64,000 bases of DNA from an archaeon (GCA_016432545.1 CP066694.1:1371206-1435205); one strand, 5' to 3'; shown: positions 24,824 to 34,214, counted from the stretch's first letter. Program-made: numbers and translations. Notes: generated by a model not told the origin, from the sequence alone.

Positions 24824-25357
24824 CTAGTCTATGGCGCCTGAGGCAAGACCAATCAAGAGCAGCACAATCGAGATCTCTGACACGAGCAAGGCCTTTGTCC
24901 GCGTCAAGCCCACTCTGAAGAAGGCCCTCGTGCTTGGTCTGGAAACGTACAGCCCTATCAGCCCACCCGCCAGGAGCACCGGGGCTACGACCAGCTCCTT
25001 AGCCAACAAGTGTGGTGCCCGGTACAGTCCTTGGAAGGCCCAGTTCCAGAAGAACAGGCTTTCGAAGAAGACTACTACAGGGGTCAGGATGACAGCGAGA
25101 GCCAAGCCCCTGGCCGCGCCTCTCACTGTCCATCGGGCTATTACGAAAAACATCAGTCCAAACAGGACCGAGAGTGCGCCGAAGACGGGGAACAACACTG
25201 CGCCACCCGTACACGTCATGCACGGTGCGAAGAACAACAATGCCCACCAGAACAGATAGAGCCCTGAAATCACGTTGACTCCAGCGAGGACCTCAGCTGC
25301 CGTAGGCCGATGTAATCTAAGCGTTCGCAATGGAGCCGCGCCCGCCCACCTCGCCAT
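24824..25357 (-). CDS. Polytopic membrane protein, unknown
   Basis: The 177-residue protein has an N-terminal basic stretch and about five membrane helices, with a CMTC pair in the first extramembrane turn (FFAPCMTCTGGA near 43-54). No family is recognised. It lies convergent to nuoD on the opposite strand with a 19-base gap, and shares nothing else with complex I. Confidence 0.65.
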   Translation of the reverse strand: MARWAGAAPLRTLRLHRPTAAEVLAGVNVISGLYLFWWALLFFAPCMTCTGGAVLFPVFGALSVLFGLMFFVIARWTVRGAARGLALAVILTPVVVFFESLFFWNWAFQGLYRAPHLLAKELVVAPVLLAGGLIGLYVSRPSTRAFFRVGLTRTKALLVSEISIVLLLIGLASGAID

Positions 25358-25406
25358 GGAGGTCGGTCATGCTCAGCCTTAAATTCAAAGGCTCCAATGG
25401 AGAGAC

Positions 25407-25778
25407 GTGCCGTCCTCCGACGAGGAGATGCTCGCCGAGCTCAAGAAGATCCGCGAGCTTCTGACTCCCGCGCCAGGTCCCGCAGCCGCAAAGGGCCTGT
25501 CAGCCGAGTTCAAGGCCTTCCTAGAACAGTACAAAGTCCTCGGGCTGGCCGTCGCCTTCATCCTGGGCATCTACCTGGGCAACCTGGTCAAGGCCCTGGT
25601 GACCGACCTGGTCCTCCCAATCGTGGCGCTCGCCCTCCCGCCTGGCACTGACATCAACACCTACATGGTCGGGCCCTTCGGAGTGGGGGACTTCGCCAAC
25701 AACGTACTCACCTTCATCATCGTGGCCCTCGTGATCTTCATCATAGTGAAGATCGCCAAGAGATACAAGATCGGCTGA
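25407..25778 (+). CDS. mscL: MscL-like mechanosensitive channel
   Basis: The 123-residue protein has two membrane helices, at about 40-65 and 85-113. The first, GLAVAFILGIYLGNLVKALV, matches the pore helix of large-conductance mechanosensitive channels, followed by DLVLPIVALALPPG and a second helix ending in a charged cytoplasmic tail. An N-terminal ~38-residue helical extension precedes the pore. It would release solutes on hypo-osmotic shock. The start is GTG/ATG-type at 25407. Confidence 0.8.
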   Translation: MPSSDEEMLAELKKIRELLTPAPGPAAAKGLSAEFKAFLEQYKVLGLAVAFILGIYLGNLVKALVTDLVLPIVALALPPGTDINTYMVGPFGVGDFANNVLTFIIVALVIFIIVKIAKRYKIG

Positions 25779-25852
25779 GCCCGGGCACTCTTCCCGCTCA
25801 TGATAGTGTAAATCATTGAGCAGACAGTCAAAGGTTCTTGGTACGGGAGAGT

Positions 25853-26530
25853 ATGTCCTTCTCCCCCTACATCATGTTGGATATCACGTTGAGCAGCAAG
25901 TTCGAGAAGGGATGGAAGGCTCAGGAGAAGGAGTCCTTCGGAAAGCAGGTCCGCGAGACAGTTCGCGGCCCGCAGCCGATGCGTCCCCAGATCCAGAAGG
26001 CCACCCAGCAACTCACTGGGGAGGTAAACCGACTGGACCAGGCGATGAACCGGCTCAAGCAGAGGGAGAACTCCATCTTCAAGAAGACGGTGACCGCCGT
26101 CCAGGCTCACGACCAAGAGTCCAGCAAGGCGTACTCCAACGAGCTCGCCGAAGTCCGCAAGATGCAGAAGATAGTCACGCAGTCCAAGATCGCCCTAGAG
26201 CAGATCACCACGAGGCTGCAGACTGTCACCGACATCGGGGACTTCGCGGCTACGATCGCCCCGGCCATCGGGGTGATCAAGAACGTCCGCGCGACTCTCG
26301 GCGAAGCGATGCCTGACGCGCAGGGTGCCCTCGGAGAGATCGGCGCCACGCTCAACTCGATCATGGTGGACGTCGGCCAGATAACTGGCATGAACTTCTA
26401 CCAGGCCGAGAACAGCGAGGAAGCCAACAAGATCCTCTCGGAGGCAGCGGCCATCGCCGAGAAGAGGATGAGCGAATCTCTACCAGAGGTTCCCAACTCC
26501 ACGAGCGAGTCCATCTTCACAAGCGAATAG
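25853..26530 (+). CDS. cdvB: CdvB-like ESCRT-III (Snf7) protein
   Basis: The 225-residue protein is mainly helical: a basic N-terminal helical region (VRGPQPMRPQIQKATQQLTG), a long coiled coil to about 135, and an acidic C-terminal part with a helix of MIM-like character near the end. That is the Snf7/CdvB pattern for archaeal membrane remodelling and cell division. I use ATG 25853 with GGGAG upstream instead of TTG 25838, which would add five residues. cdvA and cdvC are not adjacent. Confidence 0.82.
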   Translation: MSFSPYIMLDITLSSKFEKGWKAQEKESFGKQVRETVRGPQPMRPQIQKATQQLTGEVNRLDQAMNRLKQRENSIFKKTVTAVQAHDQESSKAYSNELAEVRKMQKIVTQSKIALEQITTRLQTVTDIGDFAATIAPAIGVIKNVRATLGEAMPDAQGALGEIGATLNSIMVDVGQITGMNFYQAENSEEANKILSEAAAIAEKRMSESLPEVPNSTSESIFTSE

Positions 26531-26551
26531 ACGAAAAGTCGAGGCTGTTCG

Positions 26552-26582
26552 GCCCAGGCCGGGCGGCCTTCTTTCTGTTTTC
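26552..26582 (+). terminator. Likely terminator of cdvB
   Basis: A short GC hairpin GCCC-AGGCC-GGGC is followed by GGCC and a T-rich run at 26569-26582, between the cdvB stop and the convergent TrmB gene. The stem is only 4 bp, so the T-tract may matter more. Confidence 0.4.
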
Positions 26583-27281
26583 TCAGGCCTCAGACGAAGT
26601 GCTCCACAGGAGCTCGAGGAACTGCCCGAAGTGCTGCGCCACAGTGGGGCTGTCAATCCACCCGCACGCTGAGTAATCCGGGAGCGCTATCATCGCCGCC
26701 TTCTCGTCCACCAGTAGGTCCATCGCGACCAGGTTGCCGGTCCTCACCTCGGCCCCGGGTGGAAGGATCCCCGTGGCACCTTCGTCTCCGACGACCCTGA
26801 CCTCGACCCCTCTCCCCATCGCCGCCTCGAGTAGCTGGAGCAGCTTCGCGTCCTCCAGCCCCATGGTCGGGGCGACCAGCACCACGCTCTTCCTGGCTCC
26901 CATCAGCAGCTCGTAGACCTTGCCCAGGACCTTCTCCCTCCCCCTCAGGGTGTAGACGAGCTCAGCCTCAGCGGCAGGCTCGGGGCTGTACACTTTCTCC
27001 AGGGCCTCGAAGGTCTCGTCCAGTTTGGCCCTGACGGCTGACCTCACCGTCGCCGGACGCCTCGCCCTGTACGTAATCGGCTTGCTAGTGACCATGTCCA
27101 CCCAGCCCTTCTCCGCCAGCGCCTTGAGCGCCTCGTACGCGCTCGGGTAGGGGACCTTGGCCTCCCTCCCGACCCTCCTAGGGTCCGAGGGACCCATCGA
27201 GGCAAGGGTGACGTAGCACTTCGCCTCGTAACCTGTCAGGCCCATCGCCCGAAGGTCCTCGACCATCCCTCTCTTGTCCAC
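26583..27281 (-). CDS. TrmB-family transcription regulator
   Basis: The 232-residue protein has the TrmB winged-helix N-terminus (LRAMGLTGYEAKCYVTLASMG then VPYPSAYEALKALAEKGWV) and a C-terminal effector domain of the TrmB/PLD-like type (ARKSVVLVAPTM, GVEVRVVGDEG). TrmB proteins sense sugars or other metabolites. It is divergent from the geranylgeranyl-reductase gene, 52 bases away, which makes that gene a plausible target. Confidence 0.85.
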   Translation of the reverse strand: MDKRGMVEDLRAMGLTGYEAKCYVTLASMGPSDPRRVGREAKVPYPSAYEALKALAEKGWVDMVTSKPITYRARRPATVRSAVRAKLDETFEALEKVYSPEPAAEAELVYTLRGREKVLGKVYELLMGARKSVVLVAPTMGLEDAKLLQLLEAAMGRGVEVRVVGDEGATGILPPGAEVRTGNLVAMDLLVDEKAAMIALPDYSACGWIDSPTVAQHFGQFLELLWSTSSEA

Positions 27282-27301
27282 GGTGACCGCACGGCAAAGC
27301 T

Positions 27302-27310
27302 CTTATATAG
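27302..27310 (+). promoter_or_regulatory. TATA box of the second geranylgeranyl-reductase gene
   Basis: CTTATATAG is about 25-32 bases before ATG 27334, fitting a leaderless transcript; TrmB start 27281 lies on the other side. Confidence 0.65.
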
Positions 27311-27333
27311 GATTTTAGTAGCGTTCCGCACTA

Positions 27334-28809
27334 ATGATTTCCAAGCCCGACTACGACGTAATCATAGCCGGGGGAGGCATGGCGGGCCTGATCACAGCCG
27401 CCTCGATCGGCTACCACTCCAAGGGCAAGGCAAGCGTCCTCGTGATTGACAGGAACACGGAGGATGAGCCTGGAAAGAAGACAGTCAATGGCTGGACCTG
27501 CGGGGACGCGACCAGCAAGAGGTCGCTCGACTACCTGGCCGACCACATCGGGATCAAGTATGGCTCCCCCGAGCTCGAGCACCCGGTCAGCGGGGTCTAT
27601 GTCTACTCCCCAGACAGGAAGTCCAAGGTCCTCTTCGAAGGCGAAGGTTACCTCTTCAACAGGAAGGTTGCCCCGCGCAGGCAGGTAGCGGACGCGAAGA
27701 AGTTCGGGACCCAGTTCATGTACGGCGCCACCGCCGAGCGCCTGCTCTCTGACGACGGCTGGGTCACGGGCGTGACAGGGCGGAAGGCGGACCGCTCCGC
27801 ATTCAAGCTGACCGCGAAGGTAGTCGTAGACGCGACAGGCTCCTCCTCAGTCCTGAGGCGCTTCCTCCCGATTGAATCGAACATCGAGAAGGAGATCGAC
27901 GGGGACGACGTGGTAGGGACCGGGCGGTACATCCTCGACTTCGACCCGGCGAAGCAGGACCCCGCATTCTTCGCGCCCGACTACTGCATCATCCACCTCG
28001 ACCAGTTCTTGGCGCCCGCCGGTTACGCGTGGGTCTTCCCCAAGGGGAAGACCAAGGTGAACATCGGGCTCGGTATCTCGCAGTCCGGCCTCGCGCGCAG
28101 GAACAGGCGTTTCGGGCTCAACGACAACCTCCAGACCCTGATCGACCAGTACGTGGCCGAGAACCCGGTCATCAAGGGGGCCAGGCAGCCAGAGGGCGAC
28201 TTGGACTCGGGCAACACGAAGGGGAACTGGCAGGTCCCCGTCAGGAGGCACAACGACTCCATGGTGGCCAACGGGCTCGCCCTCGTGGGCGACTCCGCCT
28301 GGATGCCGAGGCCCATAGACGCCGGAGGGATCAGCCCCTCGATCTACGGCGGGACCATACTCGGGAAAGTAGTCGCCGAGGCGATCGAGGCAGGGGACAC
28401 CTCGGAGGGCTCGCTGTGGAAGTACAACGTGGAGTACATGAACACCCACGGATACCCGATGGCCTCCTTCGAAGTCCTCAGGAGGTACCTCCAGACGGTG
28501 ACCAACGACCAGATCAACTATGGAATGAAGCACTTCCTGTCAGAGGAGGACGTCGCCTCGATCACTGAGAGGAAGCACCCTGAGTTCAACAGGGCCCGCT
28601 TCATGAACCCGGCGATGTGGTTCAGGGTCCTCGGGCAGTTCTCGCTCGCCAGGGGCCTCAGGTACACTGTGACCAAGAGCGCGGCCCTCGTGGAAATCAA
28701 TCTCGCATACCCAGAGGGCCCGGCCGGCTTCGCCCAGTGGAAGGCAAGGCTTGGGGTCGAGCTCGCAGAGACGGTCGAGAAGTTCAAGCCCCTCGACCTC
28801 GCCAACTAG
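27334..28809 (+). CDS. Geranylgeranyl reductase-type FAD oxidoreductase
   Basis: The 491-residue protein has the FAD-binding VIIAGGGMAGLITAA start, a Cys-containing segment GWTCGDATSK near 53, a second FAD motif VVVDATGSSSVLRR near 168, and PAGYAWVFPKGKTKVNIGLG and GDSAWMPRPIDAGGISPS near 320, all family features of digeranylgeranylglycerophospholipid reductase-like proteins. Such enzymes saturate isoprenoid chains. It is longer than the copy at 18176. A TATA box and the divergent TrmB regulator suggest control. Confidence 0.88.
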   Translation: MISKPDYDVIIAGGGMAGLITAASIGYHSKGKASVLVIDRNTEDEPGKKTVNGWTCGDATSKRSLDYLADHIGIKYGSPELEHPVSGVYVYSPDRKSKVLFEGEGYLFNRKVAPRRQVADAKKFGTQFMYGATAERLLSDDGWVTGVTGRKADRSAFKLTAKVVVDATGSSSVLRRFLPIESNIEKEIDGDDVVGTGRYILDFDPAKQDPAFFAPDYCIIHLDQFLAPAGYAWVFPKGKTKVNIGLGISQSGLARRNRRFGLNDNLQTLIDQYVAENPVIKGARQPEGDLDSGNTKGNWQVPVRRHNDSMVANGLALVGDSAWMPRPIDAGGISPSIYGGTILGKVVAEAIEAGDTSEGSLWKYNVEYMNTHGYPMASFEVLRRYLQTVTNDQINYGMKHFLSEEDVASITERKHPEFNRARFMNPAMWFRVLGQFSLARGLRYTVTKSAALVEINLAYPEGPAGFAQWKARLGVELAETVEKFKPLDLAN

Positions 28810-28837
28810 AAATAGTCCGGGGGGTCGGGCAGGGCCC

Positions 28838-30499
28838 GTGCCTGGAGACCAGCTGGACTCTCAGATCCTAGACTTTGTCAAGGAGGTCTCACCTTCGGGC
28901 GCCTACCTGATGGGGTTCAACGACTATGCGGGCAAGTTTTTCGTCCCGTCCGACGCCAACCTCGGCGCTGCGATCCGGAAGTGCAAGCGCCTGAGGTCCA
29001 AGGCGAAGACCGAGATTCAGAGAAAGGTCCTCGATTCCATTGAGACCAACCTCCGCTTCGACGAGCCCCAGCCCGTCCTTGACGAGATCGTGAGTGCAAT
29101 CTTCGCGCACCTGGTAAAGGAGGGGATCAACGACGAGCACATGGCGCCGCTGCTCGACCTGCAGATGAAGGCCGTGGAAGTCTCAATGAAGCGCTACTCG
29201 AAGAAGAAAGTGACCGCCGCTGTCAAGGCGCTCGCCCTCTACAGGCTGGATGGGCTGCTTGACATACTCAACACGGTAAAGGGAGAGACCAAGAGCCCGC
29301 GCGTCCGCGCCGCGTGCGACGCTCTCAAGGCGAGGGTCTCTGATTATGTAGAGCTCTTCAAGCTCGAAGGCTTCGGGAAAGGAGAGTTCGCCAACGTCGA
29401 GAAGGTCTTCAGGAGGGAGGGCTTCGACCTCGGGAGGCAGAAGTTCTACCCTGACGCGCTGAAGAAGGGGTACGACTACCACGAGAGCCCGGAAGAGCTC
29501 GAGAAGAAGGCCATAGGATGGCTGGACGAGGAGCTCCCCAAGTTCAGGCGCGTCTCCGAGAGGCTCGCAAAGAAGTTCGGCTGCAGACCAGTCCCCGAGG
29601 AGGTTGAGGAGAGGATCAACGGGAGGATGAAGTTGGACCCGAAGAAGCTGGTGAGGACGACGCTCGACATGAGGAAGGTCGTCCAGCGCATGGTCAACGA
29701 GGACGTGACAGGGATCAACCCGAAGTACAACACGAAGGTCGTTGAGACCCCGTCGTATCTCACGGGGACGATCCCGACGGGCGCGGCGCAGTTCTTCGAC
29801 ACCTTCACGAAGCGCCCCTTCCAGTACTTCTTCCAGACGACGGACCCCAAGAGGGACCCCGACCGCTCGGTCGCGGCCCTGATCGACCTGCTGGTGCACG
29901 AGGAGTACGGGCACTGCGTCCACCACTCGAACAGCGCAGTCGGGTTCGTGGGCAAGGTCCCCCTGCTGCAGATGATGCCAGCCGTGCAGACCGGGGCACC
30001 GATAACCGAGGGCCTTTCTTTCAACAGGGAGATCGAGTTCTTCGAGGCGTCCAAGGCCCTAGAGACGAAGGAGCGCCTCACCCCGGCCGAGAAGGCGTAC
30101 GCGAAGCTGATGGAGAGGTACGGGGGCCTCAAGCAGGTCAACCTCGAGTTCGAGTTCATGACCCGCAGGTGGAGGATCACGAGGTTCCTGAGGGTCGTGG
30201 GCGACGTCAGGGTCAACACCGGCAAGCAGGGCCTGCTCGAGTTCGTGGACTGGGCCCACAAGTACACGGGCCTCCCCCGGAGCAGCGTCTACTTCCAACT
30301 CTTCCCCGCGCACGAGGGCCTCTTCCCAGGGTACGCGACGTGCTATGCGGTGGTGGGCCAGGAGATCAGGGCGATGGAGAGGAAGATCAAAGACCAGAGG
30401 AAGAGGGTGAAGTTCTCCACTTACCTCTGCAGCATCGGGTTCCCGCCCCGGAGCATTTACAGGAAGATGCTCCAGGAATACGCGGCGAAGCTGAGGTAG
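28838..30499 (+). CDS. Putative zinc metallopeptidase, HExxxH type
   Basis: The 553-residue soluble protein has an alpha-helical N-terminal half and the motif LLVHEEYGHCVHHS with His354, Glu355 and His359. An acidic helix follows with EGLSFNREIEFFE near 395. The HExxxH spacing differs from standard HExxH but resembles the DUF885-type zinc peptidases. Metal binding and peptidase activity are inference. The start is GTG 28838; frames upstream overlap the preceding gene. It lies 28 bases after the flavoprotein gene and so is likely in its operon. Confidence 0.6.
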   Translation: MPGDQLDSQILDFVKEVSPSGAYLMGFNDYAGKFFVPSDANLGAAIRKCKRLRSKAKTEIQRKVLDSIETNLRFDEPQPVLDEIVSAIFAHLVKEGINDEHMAPLLDLQMKAVEVSMKRYSKKKVTAAVKALALYRLDGLLDILNTVKGETKSPRVRAACDALKARVSDYVELFKLEGFGKGEFANVEKVFRREGFDLGRQKFYPDALKKGYDYHESPEELEKKAIGWLDEELPKFRRVSERLAKKFGCRPVPEEVEERINGRMKLDPKKLVRTTLDMRKVVQRMVNEDVTGINPKYNTKVVETPSYLTGTIPTGAAQFFDTFTKRPFQYFFQTTDPKRDPDRSVAALIDLLVHEEYGHCVHHSNSAVGFVGKVPLLQMMPAVQTGAPITEGLSFNREIEFFEASKALETKERLTPAEKAYAKLMERYGGLKQVNLEFEFMTRRWRITRFLRVVGDVRVNTGKQGLLEFVDWAHKYTGLPRSSVYFQLFPAHEGLFPGYATCYAVVGQEIRAMERKIKDQRKRVKFSTYLCSIGFPPRSIYRKMLQEYAAKLR

Positions 30500-30505
30500 G
30501 TTCGC

Positions 30506-30904
30506 ATGGCTCTCTTCGACGGGAAGTCCGAGGCATTCCTCAGGGAAGCGCACTTCGCGAAGCTGGCGACGGTCATGAAGGATGGGTCGCCCCACGTGAC
30601 CCCCATCTGGTACGCCTACGAGGCGGGGAAGCTGATGGTCAATACGACCACCGACCGCGTGAAGTACTACAACATCAAACGCGACCCGAGGGTCTGCATC
30701 CTCGTGGACAACGGCTATCAGTACCTGATGGTCTTCGGGAAGGCGAGGGTCGCGAAGGAGAGGGACGCCATGAAGGACATCGAGGCGCTCGCAGTAAGGT
30801 ACAGAGGCGAGGAGGCCGGGAGGAAGTCGGCCAGGGACAGGTACTGGAAGATGGACCGCGTCTCCATCGAGATCGAGCCCGAGAGGGTCGTCTCCGGGCT
30901 CTAG
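30506..30904 (+). CDS. Pyridoxamine phosphate oxidase-like / F420-dependent flavin-fold protein
   Basis: The 132-residue split-barrel protein has HFAKLATVMKDGSPHVTPIWY, YNIKRDPRVCILVDN and a C-terminal WKMDRVSIEIEPERV. This fits the PNPOx-like family that includes F420-dependent oxidoreductases (Rv1155-like). It follows the metallopeptidase gene by six bases on the same strand. The cofactor (FMN or F420) cannot be fixed from sequence. Confidence 0.8.
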   Translation: MALFDGKSEAFLREAHFAKLATVMKDGSPHVTPIWYAYEAGKLMVNTTTDRVKYYNIKRDPRVCILVDNGYQYLMVFGKARVAKERDAMKDIEALAVRYRGEEAGRKSARDRYWKMDRVSIEIEPERVVSGL

Positions 30905-30907
30905 GAA

Positions 30908-31492
30908 CTACTTCATCGCTCTGAAGAAGAGGTCTGTCACGAAGCGTCGGTAGGTCTCACGGTCGGAGCGTTTCGAGAAGTGGATGTGTTGGAAGATCAC
31001 CCTGTTGAGCATCCCGAGCAGGCAGTCAGCCGCGAGGCGCGGGTCAGCCTTCCTGAAGAGGCCCTCGTCGACGCATCTTCGGATCAAAGCCTCCGCCACC
31101 TCTCCTACCCTGTCGAGGTCCTCGCTCGCCCGGCGGGCGCTCGCCTTGTCGAGGCTCGCAGAGTCGCGGAGGTAGAAGCCGGCGTCGAAGGCCCTCTCTG
31201 GGAAGGAGGAGAGGTAGACGCCGATGAAGGAGTCGAGTCCCTTCCTTGGATCTTTCGCTTTCGATGTCGAGGAGAGCTCGGCGATGAAGTTGGCCATTGA
31301 GATCCTCTTCCTGGCCGCAGCCTCGAAGAGCCCCTTCTTGCTCCCGAAGTAATAGTAGATCGCTGGCGCCGTGGTCCCTGTCGCGCGGCAGATGTCTCTG
31401 ATCGAGACGTTGGAGAAGCCCTTCTCCGCGAAGAGCTTCGAAGCAGACTCGAGGATCCTGTCAGAAGTCGCAGTGTGCTCTTGGGCCTGCAC
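30908..31492 (-). CDS. TetR-family transcription regulator
   Basis: The 194-residue protein has the canonical TetR N-terminal three-helix DNA-binding domain: ASKLFAEKGFSNVSIRDICRATG, then APAIYYYFGSKKGLFEA. The C-terminal helical domain binds an unknown ligand. It is convergent with the preceding PNPOx-like gene. The start is GTG or ATG around 31492, preceded by a TATA-like AAATACGAAAAG region. The cyclase gene at 31521 lies on the same strand upstream of it, reading the same way. Confidence 0.88.
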   Translation of the reverse strand: MQAQEHTATSDRILESASKLFAEKGFSNVSIRDICRATGTTAPAIYYYFGSKKGLFEAAARKRISMANFIAELSSTSKAKDPRKGLDSFIGVYLSSFPERAFDAGFYLRDSASLDKASARRASEDLDRVGEVAEALIRRCVDEGLFRKADPRLAADCLLGMLNRVIFQHIHFSKRSDRETYRRFVTDLFFRAMK

Positions 31493-31520
31493 TCTTAGCC
31501 AGAAGGGCGACTTTTCGTAT

Positions 31521-34214
31521 TTAACGATTGGCGGGGGTCCCGGGGAAGCGCATTTTCTCGATCAGTGACCTGAACTCTCCGTCGGACTTCAGCCAGTCGA
31601 ACCGCGGCTCGACGTTGGACCACACCAGCCAGCTGGACCTCTCCTCGAAGGCTCCCTTCATCCACTTCAGGACCTCTTCCCGGTCATGGAAGCCGTTGTA
31701 GACTACAGCAATCCAGTACGAGGGCACATACTTCTCCTTGGACCGGTCCTCGAGCCTCCTCAGGATCGCCAGCGCCTCTTCTTTCCTCCCTGCCGAGGCA
31801 AGGCCGTGCCCGAGCATCGCGAGGGCGAGGGTGCTCTCCCCCGAGAGGCGGACGGCAGTCTGGAGCTCAGAAATCGCCTCCGGAAACATCCCCTTCTGCA
31901 GGTAAGGCCTCCCAAACCACAGGTGCGTCTGCATGAAGTCAGGGTCCAGCTCGGCTGCCCGGCCATACTGTTCGATGGCGCGGTCGTACTGCCTGGAGAG
32001 ATACAGAACGTGCCCCACTCCCGTGCTGATGGCAAGGGAGAGGGGGTCCAGCTCTTGAGCCTTCGCGATTTCAGACAGGGCCTCGTCGAAGCGCCCCAGG
32101 GCCTTGAGGAGGTCTGCGAAGTAGTGGTGGGCGGGCGCGTAGCTCGGGTTCAACCTGATCGCCTGGCGAAAGGCTTCTTCGGCTCCCTGCCAATCCCAAT
32201 CGTACTGGAACTTGACGAGCCCCAGTGAGGACTGGGCCTCGGCCAGGCCCGGGTCGAGCACGAGTGCCTTCGCTATCGCCTCGCGCGCCTTGGGGTACGC
32301 CTCCTTCGGAGGGACCAGCTCCAGGAGCGCCAGGGCAGCGTACGAGTCCGCGAGTCCGGTGTAGGCCTTCGCGTACCCAGGGTCGACGGCCAGCGCCCTT
32401 TCGAAGAATTCGACCGCCTTGTTCAGCGACTCGAGGGTCCTGCGGTTCCACATCTGCCTCCCCCTGAGGTAGTCGGTGTAGGCCTCCGGGTCGACCGGCC
32501 TGGCCTGGCCCTCCCCCGCCTGGGGTGAGACCTGGGCCCTAAGCGCAGAGGCGACCTTGCCGGCGATGTCCCCCTGGATGACCAGGACGTCTGCAAGCTC
32601 TCTGTCGTATTCCTCCGCCCACTTCGGCTCCTCGGTTGTCGCGTCCACGAGCTGGACGGAGACCCTGATCCTGTTCCCCGACTTCCTGACGCTGCCCTCG
32701 AGGATGCTCCCCACTCGGAGGTCCTTCCCAATCTCTCCGGCCGTCTTGTCGGAACCCTTGTACTTCATCACAGAGGTCCTCGCGATGACCCTCAGTCCCG
32801 GGGTCCTCGAGACAGCGGAGATCAGCTCCTCCGTCATGCCGTCCGCGAAGTACTCGTCAGTGTGGTCGGCGCCGAAGTTCGAGAATGGCAGGACCGCGAC
32901 CCTGTCCTTGGAGGGTGCCTGGTCAGGGCGCGCGGAGGCGGGTGGGGCCATCCCGCGCTCGTAGACAGAGTAAACCTGGACCGGGGCCAGGACGTTCTTC
33001 AGGTCGGGGGTCCCCAGGGACTCGAAGGAATATTCGACCTTGTTGAAGACGCTCTCCTTCACCTGCGCGGTCACGCAGACCCCTCCCGGCGTAGCGAGGG
33101 ACTCGATCCTCGATGCGACGTTGACTGCGTCCCCTATCAGGTCGGAGCCGTCGTGGACCACGTCGCCCAAGTGTATCCCGACCCTGGCCTGGAGCCTGTT
33201 TCCGACACCTCTGATGGCCCTCTGCATCTCCATGCCGCATCTGACCGCCTCCAAGGCGCTCGAGAACTCGACCAGGAAACCGTCCCCGGTCGTCTTGACC
33301 TCCCTCCCGTTGAACCTGAGGAACTCCTTCCGCATCAGCTCCCTCTGCGTCCTCAGCAGTTCTATCGCTCCGGCCTCGTCCTCCTGGCTCATCTTGGTGA
33401 AACCGACCGTGTCAGTGAACATTATCGCCGCCAGAGACCTCCGTGCCTCGGGCTTAGCGACCTCCGCGGAGGGCATGTGTGCCTCGATCGCGACCTCTCC
33501 CGTGTCTAGCAATCGGAGCCTTCTCCAGGCCGAATCGTGCGGCGCGCCTCTCATCGCCCTGACCCTCATCCACTGGGTCAGCCCTTCCGTCGAGTCTTCG
33601 GCCTTGAACTCGAAGATGCCGTCGCAGAACGACTCGAACTGCTTGTAGAACGAGTCAGAGAAGGCACCCCGGAGTACGGAGTGGAAGGCGGCCATCTCCT
33701 TTCTCCTAGCATAGGGGACGGTCTGGGTCCTGAAGTGAGAAACCACCTTTGCCTCGCCGTTGAACTGCACCAAGATCGAGGTGTCGTCGTCGACGTGGAA
33801 GCGGCGCTTGTCGACTTCTGGGACCTCCAAGGCAGCCCCCTCGATGTCTGACTTGGTCCACTCGTCCAGGTCGACGGTGAGCAGGTCCACCGGGAGGCGA
33901 CCCGCACCTCCCATCTTCTCAGGCTGGCCGATCCCCGTTTGGACCGTGTAGCTGTCAACGATCCTGAAGGCGTCCTGCTCCTCGAGCGCGTTGGCGTCTA
34001 TGCCGAGGTTCGCAAGGCCGGCCCTCACGTCGCGGGGGATGTGGGTGAACGTATGGTAGTCTGCCTTGGAGCCCTTCCTCAGCGCCTGGGCGCAGAGGGT
34101 AAGCGACGCTTCGAACCACAGAGAGTGAGGCTCGAACTCGACTAGATAGTTGGCCCCGTAGTTGAGCCCCTTGGGCAAAAGGTCTTCGAACAGGGGGAGG
34201 CTAATTCCCGGCAA
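31521..34214 (-). CDS. Nucleotidyl cyclase with degenerate KaiC-like, TolB-like and TPR domains
   Basis: The 897-residue protein has four parts: residues 1-245 with KaiC/RecA-like fold features (IVDSYTV; MRVRAMRGAPHDSAW) but no Walker A (EFEPHSL where one is expected); a class III nucleotidyl cyclase at about 258-430 with metal Asp268 (MFTDTVGF) and Asp311 (KTTGDGFLVEF); a FlgO/TolB-like domain near 465-580 (LEGSVRKSGNRIRVSVQL); and tandem TPRs near 590-860. TTG 34214 follows GATAAATTATCC at leaderless spacing. Cyclic nucleotide product and ligand are unknown. Confidence 0.88.
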   Translation of the reverse strand: MPGISLPLFEDLLPKGLNYGANYLVEFEPHSLWFEASLTLCAQALRKGSKADYHTFTHIPRDVRAGLANLGIDANALEEQDAFRIVDSYTVQTGIGQPEKMGGAGRLPVDLLTVDLDEWTKSDIEGAALEVPEVDKRRFHVDDDTSILVQFNGEAKVVSHFRTQTVPYARRKEMAAFHSVLRGAFSDSFYKQFESFCDGIFEFKAEDSTEGLTQWMRVRAMRGAPHDSAWRRLRLLDTGEVAIEAHMPSAEVAKPEARRSLAAIMFTDTVGFTKMSQEDEAGAIELLRTQRELMRKEFLRFNGREVKTTGDGFLVEFSSALEAVRCGMEMQRAIRGVGNRLQARVGIHLGDVVHDGSDLIGDAVNVASRIESLATPGGVCVTAQVKESVFNKVEYSFESLGTPDLKNVLAPVQVYSVYERGMAPPASARPDQAPSKDRVAVLPFSNFGADHTDEYFADGMTEELISAVSRTPGLRVIARTSVMKYKGSDKTAGEIGKDLRVGSILEGSVRKSGNRIRVSVQLVDATTEEPKWAEEYDRELADVLVIQGDIAGKVASALRAQVSPQAGEGQARPVDPEAYTDYLRGRQMWNRRTLESLNKAVEFFERALAVDPGYAKAYTGLADSYAALALLELVPPKEAYPKAREAIAKALVLDPGLAEAQSSLGLVKFQYDWDWQGAEEAFRQAIRLNPSYAPAHHYFADLLKALGRFDEALSEIAKAQELDPLSLAISTGVGHVLYLSRQYDRAIEQYGRAAELDPDFMQTHLWFGRPYLQKGMFPEAISELQTAVRLSGESTLALAMLGHGLASAGRKEEALAILRRLEDRSKEKYVPSYWIAVVYNGFHDREEVLKWMKGAFEERSSWLVWSNVEPRFDWLKSDGEFRSLIEKMRFPGTPANR

